A DNA stretch of 64,000 nt from Thermanaeromonas toyohensis ToBE (lineage in GTDB: Bacteria > Bacillota > DSM-521 > Neomoorellales > Neomoorellaceae): positions 1,321,587-1,385,586 of the forward strand of contig NZ_LT838272.1 of assembly GCF_900176005.1 (NCBI RefSeq), written 5' to 3'. Under the pieces are notes generated by a model that did no database searches, was not told the origin of the DNA, and saw only the letters and a program-made list of their open reading frames with translations. Made by a program: the position numbers and the translations under genes. This document shows positions 26,305-34,304 of the stretch, in pieces; positions within the stretch are counted from its first letter, which is position 1; each line of letters opens with the position of its first letter.

Positions 26305-26464
26305 GGGTGAACACACCCGGGACGCTTTGAGCATCAAGGGTGGAGCGATATTTTTAAAGGCCGGGTGAACACACCCTTCCCGGGTCACTGGCGGGTGTGT
26401 TCACCTGGTTTATTTTTGAGGCCTTTATGCCTTAAAAGACAAAGGCTTCAGGGTGAACACACCC
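26305..26464. repeat. Four-copy dyad array, candidate parC centromere/operator
   Basis: The 14-mer GGGTGAACACACCC occurs at 26305-26318, 26363-26376 and 26451-26464. An inverted 13-base copy lies at 26393-26405. Each unit is a GGGTG/CACCC dyad around an AACA centre. First-to-second and third-to-fourth spacings are both 58 bp. The array fills the gap between the ParM gene and a small ParR-like gene, where a type II partition centromere or its autoregulatory operator would be expected. Confidence 0.75.
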
Positions 26465-26486
26465 CTTTAAAATGGAGTGATACTGG

Positions 26487-26759
26487 GTGGCCAGCCATAA
26501 ACGGAAGGGGAATCCGCAATTACAGGTGCGCTTGCCGCGCGGGCACTGGATCTGGGAGATAGACCCTAAAATGAGGTCCTTGGAGGTGCAGAAGGCCCTT
26601 GACTTTTACCGGAGGTACCATGACGCATGGGAAGAAGTGCGGGCGAACTTAGAAGAGATCAAGCAGCTCATCGCTTGCGGCGCAGTAGGAAGCATTAAGG
26701 AGAAAGATGAGACTGACAATAGGCTTTTTGAGACCCTGGATAAATTTTTGAACTTTTAG
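26487..26759 (+). CDS. Small ParR-like DNA-binding protein (putative)
   Basis: A 90-residue protein starting with a basic stretch (MASHKRKGNPQLQVRLPRGH) in which LQVRLPRGHW has the look of a ribbon-helix-helix beta strand. A helical acidic tail (ALDFYRRYHDAWEEVRANLEEIKQL) follows. Size, layout and position next to the ParM gene and the dyad array fit a ParR adaptor that binds repeats and caps ParM filaments. Family membership could not be confirmed by eye. The start is GTG at 26487, with GGAGTGAT upstream. Confidence 0.5.
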   Translation: MASHKRKGNPQLQVRLPRGHWIWEIDPKMRSLEVQKALDFYRRYHDAWEEVRANLEEIKQLIACGAVGSIKEKDETDNRLFETLDKFLNF

Positions 26760-26796
26760 GGGGAGATAAGATGGATGACCAAAAGGTGGTGCGGCC

Positions 26797-27124
26797 ATGA
26801 GGGAACCCTGGCAAAGGCTGGCCCAGGCCATAATCGTTAGGGCAGTTCTTGATTTTTACGGTTCCCTTTACGCAGCAGGCCGAAAGGGAAGAGGCGCGCC
26901 GCGATGATGGTGAATTTTTGCTGGCTGCGGCCAGCGGTGAAGCATACGCGGCTGGTATTTTCGAGCTGGCAGGTGTCAACCCGGCAATGGCCAGACTGCT
27001 TCTGGAGTGGAAATGTTTCGTACACCTCTCAAGGCATGTACGGACGGCGTCATCCCCCGCCAGCAAGAGACTGAGCATTCTCAAGATACCACAGATAAAC
27101 CCAGATATGTTCCTCGAGCTTTAG
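26797..27124 (+). pseudogene. Probable frameshifted small gene
   Basis: ATG at 26797 opens a coding-like frame (MREPWQRLAQAIIVRAVLDF...) that stops at TGA near 26907. A second frame, open from 26849 to 27124, continues with protein-like sequence (REEARRDDGEFLLAAASGEA, then FELAGVNPAMARLLLEWKCF). The two pieces read as one helical protein of about 108 residues split by a single-base shift near 26880. No family recognised. An independent TTG-started gene at 26849 is the alternative. Confidence 0.4.
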
Positions 27125-27133
27125 AAAGGTGGT

Positions 27134-27466
27134 GTGGAGGTGGGTGAGAAAAACCCTTTTGTACCAATTCGTGTCAAGTGCGAGCTTCCCCCGCTCATTC
27201 CAGAAGGCGAGATAAGGATAATTCATTACCCGGGGCAGCCCCCGGTTATTGCTTACCGTGTTAGCCAGGCCCAGATAGAAGCGCTGTTAGAATGGTACGA
27301 GGCAAGGCGAAAGGTTTATAGCCCGTGGGCCAGGAAACGCCGGGAAAGGGGTTTTGATGCGCTTGAAGAGGAAGGATATAGAGGCGATTATAAGAAACCC
27401 TACGAGGATACAGGTCTATTACCAGCCCATAGTAGATCTTCTGTCCGGGCGGCTGTGGGGGTATGA
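27134..27466 (+). CDS. Hypothetical protein (110 residues)
   Basis: A small soluble protein with a conserved-looking central part (GEIRIIHYPGQPPVIAYRVS followed by an amphipathic helix QAQIEALLEWYEARRKVY) and a basic tail. The last 110 bp overlap the start of the EAL gene in another frame, so the real C terminus may be shorter or the overlap may reflect translational coupling. GTG at 27134, with GGTGGTGTGGAGG around it. Not recognised. Confidence 0.5.
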   Translation: MEVGEKNPFVPIRVKCELPPLIPEGEIRIIHYPGQPPVIAYRVSQAQIEALLEWYEARRKVYSPWARKRRERGFDALEEEGYRGDYKKPYEDTGLLPAHSRSSVRAAVGV

Positions 27467-28058
27467 GGCCCTGGTCAGAGGGAAAGGCGTACTCTCCAAC
27501 CCGGGCAGGCTTTTCCGTGCTGCATATGCAGTAGATTTATTGAAGGAGCTAGATATAGCCTGCTTTAAGTTAATCCTGGCCAAGGGGTTACCACCAGATA
27601 GCAAGCTTTGCGTCAATGTTACAGGTGAGGGGCTGGCAGGGCTGGATATCTCTTTTGCTGGCCCGCGCCTTGTGCTGGAGTTAACGGAGTATGGCACATA
27701 CGACCTTAGACAGTTGCTGCCCATACTGGATAAATGGCGCGAGAAGGGAACGTCATTGGCTATCGATGATGTGGGGGGCGAGGTTACACAGATCCGGGCC
27801 TCCCTGTACTTCCAGCCTGATCTAATCAAGATTAATCGCTCCCTGGTCAGCTACTGTGATATACAGGGGAGCAAAAGGCTTTTTCTCGAGCAAATTCTCG
27901 AGGTATGCCGCTATGTAGGCGCGGAAACCGTGGCTGAAGGTATTGAACGGGTGGAGGAACTGGAAGTGCTGCGGGGTTTGGGAATAAAGTACGGGCAGGG
28001 CTACTTGTTAGGTAAACCGCAGCCTTGCTGGGCATCGTACCGGGCTGTGGTGCGCTGA
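27357..28058 (+). CDS. EAL-domain protein (c-di-GMP phosphodiesterase-like)
   Basis: A 233-residue stand-alone EAL domain. The signature is YEALVRG, with metal and catalytic positions visible in LCVNVTGE (Asn), LVLELTE (Glu), LAIDDVGG (Asp-Asp), DLIKINRSLV (Lys), VAEGIE (Glu) and KYGQGYLLGKP (Gln). The usual IKIDRS reads IKINRS and DDFGTG reads DDVGGE, so activity is probable but not certain. No sensor domain is attached. Placed behind the tad-par transcript, it could lower c-di-GMP and so influence piliation or biofilm state. ATG at 27357. Confidence 0.85.
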   Translation: MRLKRKDIEAIIRNPTRIQVYYQPIVDLLSGRLWGYEALVRGKGVLSNPGRLFRAAYAVDLLKELDIACFKLILAKGLPPDSKLCVNVTGEGLAGLDISFAGPRLVLELTEYGTYDLRQLLPILDKWREKGTSLAIDDVGGEVTQIRASLYFQPDLIKINRSLVSYCDIQGSKRLFLEQILEVCRYVGAETVAEGIERVEELEVLRGLGIKYGQGYLLGKPQPCWASYRAVVR

Positions 28059-28082
28059 AAAGATGATTTTTAGGGAAGCCTG

Positions 28083-28220
28083 GCCGCCGCCACGCTTTGG
28101 CCTTTACAGGCCAGCGTCGCGGCGGCCTTTTAATGCAGCGGTAAGCAGCAGGAATGCTTTCGCCCTCCTGCTGCTTTGATTCAGGGAGGCTTCGGCCTTC
28201 TGGCTGCCTCGTTATTTTAC
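28083..28220. repeat. Hairpin repeat, copy A
   Basis: First copy of a repeated noncoding module. It holds a GC-rich hairpin (GCCGCCGCC arm pairing with GGCGGC at 28120-28126), then GGTAAGCAGCAGGA with its partner TCCTGCTGCTTT, then a third hairpin ending in TATTTTAC. It closes the plus-strand EAL gene and the minus-strand gene at 28217, so it can act as a two-way terminator. The leader-like right part seen in copies B and C is missing here. Confidence 0.7.
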
Positions 28221-28864
28221 GTTTCAGGGCTGATGGGTCTACTCTTATGGGTTTTAGGTGGATCATTTTTATGTTCTTCTATTATTTTCCGGAGCACTTC
28301 TAGATTAAAAGAATCCATCGTATTACTTGCTTGACCATCAGAAATAGTGAATTTTCCTTGGAACATGCCCCTGGTAATATAGTAATTCCGTACGCGAGAT
28401 TTGTTGTAAGGCGAATCGTCATATGTTAAAAACAATAGTACTCTTTCATGTAAAGAAAACTTAGGTTCCCCTTCTGATTGACGAGCCTTTATCGTTTTAC
28501 CATCAGGTACGTTGCCTTCATATACTCGTACCCGTAATGGTTTTTCAGTCAGTGAACCTTTCAGTATTTCATTAACGTCAATTAGAACATCATGATATAT
28601 AATGTCTCCTTCACTAATTGTATTTGGTTCCTTACCATCTGAGGTATTCCATTGTGCTGGTAAAATCGAGGATACAGTACCTTCTATAATAAGAGGTGAG
28701 CTTGCTGCTAATTCTTCTGGGGTTATTCTAGCTATTGCTCCGCTTACACGTATAGCGTCCGGTCTAACTTTAGCTACAGTAAACCTCCAAAAACCAAAGC
28801 CCATACCAAATCCTAAAATGGCTACGATAAGAAAACCCCATATCGTTCGATTCTTAATAAACAC
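28217..28864 (-). CDS. Membrane-anchored hypothetical protein
   Basis: A 215-residue protein with an N-terminal membrane helix (IWGFLIVAILGFGMGFGFW, about residues 8-26) and an outside domain. It contains ELAASSPLIIEGTVSSILPA, YHDVLIDVNEILKG and ERVLLFLTYDD, a pattern seen in small extracytoplasmic beta-barrel proteins. No catalytic motif noticed. The gene is AT-richer than its surroundings and lies 39 bp downstream of a matrixin protease in the same orientation, so the two probably form an imported operon. Confidence 0.6.
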   Translation of the reverse strand: MFIKNRTIWGFLIVAILGFGMGFGFWRFTVAKVRPDAIRVSGAIARITPEELAASSPLIIEGTVSSILPAQWNTSDGKEPNTISEGDIIYHDVLIDVNEILKGSLTEKPLRVRVYEGNVPDGKTIKARQSEGEPKFSLHERVLLFLTYDDSPYNKSRVRNYYITRGMFQGKFTISDGQASNTMDSFNLEVLRKIIEEHKNDPPKTHKSRPISPET

Positions 28865-28903
28865 GTTATTTACCCCCTAACATTTAGACGATAGCCAAAT
28901 TAA

Positions 28904-29491
28904 TTACCACGGAATAGCATTATAACCATTTATATCATCTTGATCGAGAGTATACCTGACTTCTTGGTCAGCAAAAGTGGGATACATTACAGCGCTTCGA
29001 ACATCGCTATGACCTAATCCAACTACATGCCCCATTTCATGTGTCATAACTGATTTTACATCATAAAATCCAGGCGGAGGTACGGGATCATTTGACCAAG
29101 AATAATCCATATTTAAAACAATATCGGCCTCTGATTCGAGTCCTGTTAAAGTATTGTACCATGACGTTGTTTGGGCCAAATAGCTATTTGATCCGCGATT
29201 AGCTTTAAAAATTTCGTTTATGCCATCCCTGGTTTCCGTAGTAATATTATTTGTTGTTCCGCTGTTTGCTAAATATACTTGTCGATTACTTATGTTATTC
29301 CATTGGTTGTCGGCTACGGTAATAGAGTAGACCCCATCTGAGGTAAAATTGCTACCAACAGAATACCACCATGTGGTACCTTTAGGCCAATGATACGGTT
29401 CTAAGCTATAGGCTAAAACAAATCCTGAAATGGCAGAAGTTATAAATACAATTAAGATTATTGCTGCCCATTTTAGCTTTCGAATAAACAT
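28904..29491 (-). CDS. Matrixin-type zinc metalloprotease (M10A)
   Basis: A 195-residue exported protease. The zinc site is HEMGHVVGLGHSD (HExxHxxGxxH) near residue 150, followed by a Met-turn SAVMYPTF, as in matrixins. The N terminus is a signal peptide or anchor (IILIVFITSAISGFVLAYS). Residues 30-140 carry the beta-sheet of the catalytic domain; there is no propeptide cysteine switch and no hemopexin domain, so this is a minimal bacterial form. It precedes the anchored hypothetical protein, which could be a partner or inhibitor (inferred). AT-rich composition suggests acquisition separate from the element. Confidence 0.85.
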   Translation of the reverse strand: MFIRKLKWAAIILIVFITSAISGFVLAYSLEPYHWPKGTTWWYSVGSNFTSDGVYSITVADNQWNNISNRQVYLANSGTTNNITTETRDGINEIFKANRGSNSYLAQTTSWYNTLTGLESEADIVLNMDYSWSNDPVPPPGFYDVKSVMTHEMGHVVGLGHSDVRSAVMYPTFADQEVRYTLDQDDINGYNAIPW

Positions 29492-29916
29492 AAGACATTC
29501 CTTCCTCTCCTTAGAAGTAAAAGGTACATTCTCGTTATGTCCTTTAAACCAATCAGAGGTGTGACTTTCCCGCGACTAGTTTTTACAGCATCGTGTTAAA
29601 AATCAAGCTTGCATAGAATATAGCATCAAATCGCCCCCTTTACTTTTCTGGTTCTATTTTACAACCTCTGCTTCTATTTTACAACCATTTTCTGTAAGGG
29701 GAGAGTTAAAATATTGTACTTGTACCAACTTTCTTTAGTCCACTTATACCATGACAATATCACAGTCCAGTGACACTTCATTGGGAATGAGAAAATGTCA
29801 GCCCAAAAGGGTAAAAATTAGGTTTCAGTGTAAAGTTTCTGCAGCTCAATTTGCAGTTCTTCATCCTTTTCAGAGCTGTAGTGGCTCAAAGGGGGATTGT
29901 GGTAAATCCTGGGTCA
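29492..29916. other. AT-rich intergenic region
   Basis: About 425 bp upstream of the matrixin gene. It contains a tandem TTCTATTTTACAACC (around 29650 and 29672) and presumably the promoter of the minus-strand pair. No gene or transposase remnant could be recognised. Confidence 0.4.
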
Positions 29917-30008
29917 CCGCCATGCTTAAGGCCCTTCGGCCTAGCGTCGCGGCGGGCTTAGCAAGGTGGTAAGCAGCAGGAAGGCTTTCGCCCTCCTGCT
30001 GCTTTTAT
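29917..30008. repeat. Hairpin repeat, copy B (left part, ahead of the group II intron)
   Basis: CCGCC...GGCGGG hairpin followed by GGTAAGCAGCAGGA and TCCTGCTGCTTTTAT, matching copies A and C. The repeat is cut at 30008/30009 by the intron and resumes at 31898. Confidence 0.75.
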
Positions 30009-31897
30009 GTGCGCCCGGCATGGGCGTTAACTTGGTGGTGAGAGTCCACTGCAGGCGAGGCAGCACGAGCCTGCTAGCCGAAGGCAAGGGTGTCCATCGT
30101 GAGGTGGAATCCGAAGGAAGCCGGAGGCAAAGCCACGGCCCGATGAACAAGAACCCCATAAGAGGCTAAGCCGTCCGGATGAGCTGGCATAACACAGCGA
30201 AATCCCAGGCAGACATAAGGACGGCGGAGTATATGGGGCGGGCGCGGGGTAGGCCTGTGCTCTTACCCGGGGAGGCCTGCCGGATAAGCCAGGTAGAGCT
30301 GGTAACCCGTGCCGGAAGGCACGGCTGAACTGGCAGGAGGAAGCTTTGGGCATAGTACCCTGGGGGTCATGAACTCCAGGGGAAGGCCCGAACATCAAGT
30401 CAGAGGTGGGACTGGTGCGTTCGCGAGAAGGGCGAAGAAAGCAGAAAACCCCGGAAGGGGCCTGCCCACAGGAGGAAGTGGTGAAGCCACGGGGGACTGG
30501 GGGAGGGCCGAGTTCTTCTCCGGCACAAGGCGGGACGTCACCTCGCGGAGGCCAAGGTAGCGGCCTGATGGAGCAGGTGGTGGAAAGAAGCAACATGCTG
30601 GCCGCTTTGAGGCGGGTAGAGCGGAACGGAGGCGCGCCCGGCGTAGATGGCATCCCGACCGAACGGCTTCGGGACCAAATTCGTGCCGGATGGCCGTGCA
30701 TCCGGGAGGAATTGCTTGCAGGTACCTATAGGCCTAAGCCCGTGCGCCGGGTCGAAATCCCGAAACCCGGGGGAGGCAAGCGGCTATTAGGGATACCTAC
30801 CGCAATGGACCGCCTGATCCAGCAGGCTCTCCTGCAAGTATTGACGCCCATTTTCGACCCGCAGTTTTCGGAGGCCAGTTACGGGTTTCGGCCTGGGAGG
30901 AGAGCCCATGATGCGGTAAGGAGAGCGCGTCAATACGTGGAAGAAGGATACGAATGGGTCGTGGACCTGGACATAGAGAAATTCTTTGACCGGGTCAACC
31001 ACGACATACTCATGGCCCGAGTGGCCCGAAAAGTGACAGATAAGAGAGTGCTTACCCTTATCCGTCGCTATCTCCAGGCAGGTGTCATGGTAAACGGGGT
31101 GGTCGTAGAGACGGTGGAAGGGACGCCGCAGGGCGGGCCTTTAAGTCCACTTTTGGCCAACATACTCCTGGACGACCTGGACAAAGAACTGGAGAAGAGG
31201 GGCCACAAGTTTGTCCGCTATGCTGATGACTGCAACATTTACGTCAAGAGCAAGCGGGCGGGGGAGAGGGTCATGGCAAGTATCCGTAAGTTCCTGCAGG
31301 AACGGTTGAAGCTCAAAATTAACGAGCAGAAAAGTGCGGTAGACCGGCCGTGGAAACTGAAATTCCTGGGGTTTAGCATGCACAAGCGCAAGACAGGAGA
31401 AATTCTTATCCGCCTGGCGCCTCAGACCATCGAGCGGGTGAAAGGGAAAATTCGGGAGATAACTGCCCGGAATAAACCCGTGAGTATGGCCGAACGCATA
31501 GAGCGTCTCAACGCCTATTTGGGCGGGTGGATAGGATACTTTGCCCTGGCCGAAACGCCCAGCGTCTTTGAGGAGATAGAAGGCTGGATGCGGAGGAGGC
31601 TGCGCATGTGCCTCTGGAAGCAGTGGAAGCGAGTACGGACCAGATATCGGGAGCTACGCGCATTGGGACTGCCGGAATGGGTGGTACATCAATTTGCTAA
31701 TGCTCGCAAAGGGCCATGGCGGATGGCCCACAGGCCAATGAATAGAGCCCTGGGCAATGCCTATTGGCAGTCCCAGGGCCTCATGAGCTTAACCGAACGC
31801 TATTCTTGTCTTCGTCAAGCTTGGTGAACCGCCGGATGCGGACCCGCATGTCCGGTGGTGTGAGAGGACGGGGGCTAGCCGTCCCCTCCTACTCGAT
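30009..31897 (+). mobile_element. Group II intron, class C-like
   Basis: The 5' end is GTGCGCCCGGCATGGGCG, a typical bacterial group II start. Domain V is visible right after the maturase stop (31828-31859: ACCGCCGGA, TGCG, CGCA, TCCGGTGGT). Domain VI ends in CCTCCTACTCGAT. The boundaries are set by comparing flanks with repeat copy C, which has no intron. The insertion lies immediately 3' of a terminator hairpin (GCAGCAGGA/TCCTGCTGC then TTTTAT), the known target preference of class C introns. The whole unit is 1889 bp and appears complete. Confidence 0.88.
30568..31827 (+). CDS. ltrA: Group II intron reverse transcriptase/maturase
   Basis: A 419-residue intron-encoded protein when started at ATG 30568 ([20 protein letters not shown]). 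The open frame reaches back to 30406, but that part lies in structured intron RNA. The reverse transcriptase domain shows [45 protein letters not shown] and the catalytic RYADD of [12 protein letters not shown] (about residue 217). A maturase X domain follows ([13 protein letters not shown]). There is no HNH endonuclease domain, as expected for class C. It stops at the base of domain V. Confidence 0.93.
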   Translation: MEQVVERSNMLAALRRVERNGGAPGVDGIPTERLRDQIRAGWPCIREELLAGTYRPKPVRRVEIPKPGGGKRLLGIPTAMDRLIQQALLQVLTPIFDPQFSEASYGFRPGRRAHDAVRRARQYVEEGYEWVVDLDIEKFFDRVNHDILMARVARKVTDKRVLTLIRRYLQAGVMVNGVVVETVEGTPQGGPLSPLLANILLDDLDKELEKRGHKFVRYADDCNIYVKSKRAGERVMASIRKFLQERLKLKINEQKSAVDRPWKLKFLGFSMHKRKTGEILIRLAPQTIERVKGKIREITARNKPVSMAERIERLNAYLGGWIGYFALAETPSVFEEIEGWMRRRLRMCLWKQWKRVRTRYRELRALGLPEWVVHQFANARKGPWRMAHRPMNRALGNAYWQSQGLMSLTERYSCLRQAW

Positions 31898-32128
31898 AAT
31901 CACTTTAAGCCTCCTGGCCTTCCGGCTGCCTTTCTATTTTACTGCCGCCCAGGGCCGGGGCCGGCAAGGGTAAGGGCCTGCGGCATATGCTCCCGGGCTA
32001 GCGCCCGGTCCGCTATTCCTCGGCCCGGCCCTGCGGGCCGCCCTTGCCGCCCGGCCGGGCGGCTGTATTTTGCCCTCAAGGCCGGAAGGCCAAAGGGCGA
32101 AGGCCCAAAAAAGAAGGAGGCGGTCGTG
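31898..32128 (+). repeat. Hairpin repeat copy B, right part: conserved structured leader
   Basis: From ACTTTAAGCCTCCTGGCC to the ribosome site AGAAGGAGGCGGT this 230-base stretch matches 35845-36081 almost throughout. Differences are concentrated in the loops. It has several GC-rich stems (GGCCTTCCGGC, GGGCCGGGGCCGGCAAGGG, GCCCGGCCGGGC) and ends just before an ATG, as a 5' leader would. Both copies precede unrelated genes, so it is a candidate structured RNA that travels with cassettes. Confidence 0.65.
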
Positions 32129-32692
32129 ATGCTTAAGAGGAACATCCAAAAGGGTTACAAGATGCGCGTAGGGGTGGATATAGACAATACGGTGGCCAAC
32201 CTGAATGAGGAGCTGGTGAAGAGATATAATGTGTCCCTGGAGGTCTATCCTTCTCCTGATCTGCCGGGCGGCTTTTTCAGCACCGAGGAAGGGTTGGAGC
32301 TCCTGGCCCAGGCGAAACCTCTTCCGGGGGCGGCAGAAGTGTTAAGAGCTCTTTCAAGGGCTGGGCATGAAGTTCTGTACATAACAAGCAGGCCGGTATT
32401 AGCTATCAACTTCACCCGGGAGTGGCTTAAAGCTTGGGGCTTTCCTCGCGGCGGTATTGTTTTCGTGCCCAGAGGGTTTAAGAAAGTGTTCGCGGCCTGC
32501 TATGGGAGTGATATATTTTTCGAAGATGATCCCGGAGAGGCTCTAGGGCTTCAGGAAGTAGGCACATGGGTATATATGCTGGAGTGGCCTTATAATTCAA
32601 ATGTGGAAGGTGTCCGTATTCAGAGATTTAGTTCTTGGGAAGAGATTGAGGAGTCCTTAGATTGTTTTTCCCAATACCGTATGGTACTATAA
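32129..32692 (+). CDS. HAD-superfamily 5'-nucleotidase-like protein
   Basis: A 187-residue HAD phosphatase of the deoxyribonucleotidase (5' nucleotidase, C-type) kind. The catalytic motif is DIDNTVANLNEE near the N terminus (nucleophile and general acid Asp), motif II is LYITSRP, and the acidic motif is DIFFEDDPGEAL. It could trim deoxynucleotides, a function seen in phage-related and defence settings, but substrate is inferred. The ribosome site is GAAGGAGG at the end of the repeated leader; ATG at 32129, or an internal ATG at 32162 which begins the conserved part. Confidence 0.75.
   Translation: MLKRNIQKGYKMRVGVDIDNTVANLNEELVKRYNVSLEVYPSPDLPGGFFSTEEGLELLAQAKPLPGAAEVLRALSRAGHEVLYITSRPVLAINFTREWLKAWGFPRGGIVFVPRGFKKVFAACYGSDIFFEDDPGEALGLQEVGTWVYMLEWPYNSNVEGVRIQRFSSWEEIEESLDCFSQYRMVL
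32662..32690 (+). promoter_or_regulatory. Promoter of the first HEPN/MNT module
   Basis: TTGTTT (32662-32667) and TACTAT (32685-32690) with a 17-bp spacer containing the dyad TACCGTATGGTA, which reaches into the -10 and could be a toxin-antitoxin operator. The layout and the following AGGTGGAAAA/TGCTGTATG start region resemble those of the module at 37094. Confidence 0.45.
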
Positions 32693-32717
32693 ACATAGAA
32701 GAGGTGGAAAATGCTGT

Positions 32718-33407
32718 ATGTCCCTTTCTACCCCCGAAGCCTGGTTGGAAATCGCATACGAAGACCTGGACACCGCTAAATATATGCTTGAGGGCAAACG
32801 GTATTTATAGACTGTGTTCCTGTGCCAGCAGGCTTTGGAAAAGGCTTTCAAGGCGGTATATCTCAAGAAATTCGGGAGGGTTCCACCGCGCAAGCACGAT
32901 CTTGTAGTATTAGCCAAGCTTACTGGTCTTCTTGAGGAACTTGACGAAACGGAGCGTGACTTTCTCCGGAGGCTGACGGTGTATTACATTGAGTGCCGTT
33001 ACCCTGAAGATAAGGCAAAACTAGCTGCAAAGTGCACGGAAAAGTATACCAGGCAAATTGTTGAAGAAACCGAAAGGGTGGTTCCGATGGCTGGCAGACA
33101 AGTTGAGATGACTGTACGTGAGTATATAAATCTATTGCGGAAGAACAATATCCGAGTATACCGAGCTATTCTTTTTGGTTCCCATGCTACAGGTCATGCC
33201 CGTGAGGATAGCGACATTGATGTGGCCATTATAAGTCTGGACCTGGGCAAAGACCGTATTGAGGAGGCAGTGCTGCTGAAGAAGATAGCTGAGGAGGTAG
33301 ATTTCGATATCTCCCCGAGGCCATATTCGGTGGAGCAATATCTTAATGCTCACAATGGCGAGTTCTTGCATGATGAAATAATTGAAAAAGGCAAGGTCAT
33401 TTTATAA
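32718..33407 (+). pseudogene. HEPN-MNT fusion gene interrupted by an amber codon
   Basis: ATG at 32718 starts a HEPN domain (MSLSTPEAWLEIAYEDLDTA...) that meets TAG at 32808-32810 in GKRYL*TVFLCQQALEKAF. The intact relative at 37148 reads GRYLYTVFMCHLAVEKGL, so a Tyr codon has become a stop. The same frame then runs on through the rest of HEPN (VPPRKHDLVVLAK) and, without any stop, into an MNT nucleotidyltransferase domain with FGSHATGHAREDSDIDVAI. The full frame would encode a 229-residue HEPN-MNT fusion; elsewhere in the window the two are separate genes. GTG at 32814 or the ATG of MAGRQVEMTVREY (33088) could still give a free MNT antitoxin. Confidence 0.75.
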
Positions 33408-33421
33408 GCATTGTGGCTTCC

Positions 33422-33454
33422 CGGCCGGTAGTGAGGGTAACACCGGCCGTTTTC
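33422..33454 (+). terminator. Rho-independent terminator
   Basis: CGGCCGGT and ACCGGCCG arms with a 12-base loop, followed by TTTTC, after the first HEPN/MNT module. Confidence 0.75.
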
Positions 33455-33493
33455 TAAAGTGCTGTTCGAGATAGGGAGAAAGGAGCGATTTCC

Positions 33494-33865
33494 TTGGCTA
33501 TAGATTTAGGCGGGGGTAATAGGCAATATCTCAAAGAAGAGCTAAAACGGATAAGTGGTATTATTATTGAAAACTGCCGCCCGGAGAAAATTATTCTTTT
33601 CGGTTCTCTCGCAGGAGGCAGGGCGCAGGAACATAGTGATCTTGACCTTCTGGTAGTCATGAAAACAGACATGCGATTTATAGACAGGCTATTGTTTTTG
33701 GCCACACTAACCAAGCCGCAGGTAGGAGTAGATTTTCTCGTATATACGCCAGAGGAGTTCAGACAGATGATGGAAGACGAGAATCTGTTCTTGAAGGAAG
33801 AGGTGGTAAAAAAGGGGGTTGTGCTTTATGATAGCGGGGGAGCAAGAATACATGGCCTGGGTTAG
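33494..33865 (+). CDS. MNT-type nucleotidyltransferase (antitoxin of HEPN/MNT pair)
   Basis: A 123-residue minimal nucleotidyltransferase with the GSx10DxD signature in LFGSLAGGRAQEHSDLDLLVV. MntA-like antitoxins of this type inactivate HEPN RNase toxins by adenylylating them. TTG at 33494 opens the frame. Its 3' end overlaps the start of the following HEPN gene by 38 bases, so synthesis is coupled. Confidence 0.8.
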   Translation: MAIDLGGGNRQYLKEELKRISGIIIENCRPEKIILFGSLAGGRAQEHSDLDLLVVMKTDMRFIDRLLFLATLTKPQVGVDFLVYTPEEFRQMMEDENLFLKEEVVKKGVVLYDSGGARIHGLG

Positions 33866-34235
33866 GTATGCTGATGATGATCTGAAGGCCGCTGAAGAAC
33901 TCATCAAAGCAGGGTTATATAATTTAGCCTGTTTTCACTCTCACCAGGCTGCCGAAAAGTACCTGAAAGCATTCCTCGTAAAACATAGAATAAATCCACC
34001 CAGGATACATAAGCTACCTGTCCTCGTAGGTCTATGCCAGCAGGCAGGCGCTGAAATTGAAGAACTAAAAGAGGATGCTCTGATACTGGATATGTATTAC
34101 ATTCCGACTCGGTACCCAACCGCCCCTGTGGGAAGCCTGCCTGAAGGCCTACCTAATGAAGACGATGCAAAGAAAGCCTTGGATATTGCTAAACGGGTGA
34201 GAGACTTTGTTAAAGTAAGGGAAAGAAGCGACTAA
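33828..34235 (+). CDS. HEPN domain protein (toxin of HEPN/MNT pair)
   Basis: A 135-residue HEPN protein (ADDDLKAAEELIKAGLYNLA, FHSHQAAEKYLKAFLV, NPPRIHKLPVLVGLC, YYIPTRYP). HEPN toxins are RNases that work as dimers. ATG at 33828 lies inside the MNT gene in another frame. Gene order (MNT first) is opposite to the 37148 module. A terminator follows directly, so this pair is a self-contained cassette. Confidence 0.8.
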   Translation: MIAGEQEYMAWVRYADDDLKAAEELIKAGLYNLACFHSHQAAEKYLKAFLVKHRINPPRIHKLPVLVGLCQQAGAEIEELKEDALILDMYYIPTRYPTAPVGSLPEGLPNEDDAKKALDIAKRVRDFVKVRERSD

Positions 34236-34243
34236 GCAATTAT

Positions 34244-34277
34244 GGCCGGTGGTGCTTTCGCCACCGGCTTTTTTATT
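34244..34277 (+). terminator. Rho-independent terminator
   Basis: GCCGGTGG-TGCTTTCG-CCACCGGC followed by TTTTTTATTT. Nearly the same stem recurs at 34545 on the far side of the PC4 gene. Confidence 0.88.
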
Positions 34278-34304
34278 TAAAAGCACAGCAAAGGGGGTTC
34301 AACC

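Noticed and set aside
26305-26464. CRISPR array from repeated GGGTGAACACACCC
   Set aside because: Only four short units, one inverted, with unequal spacers and no cas genes; a partition/operator array fits better.
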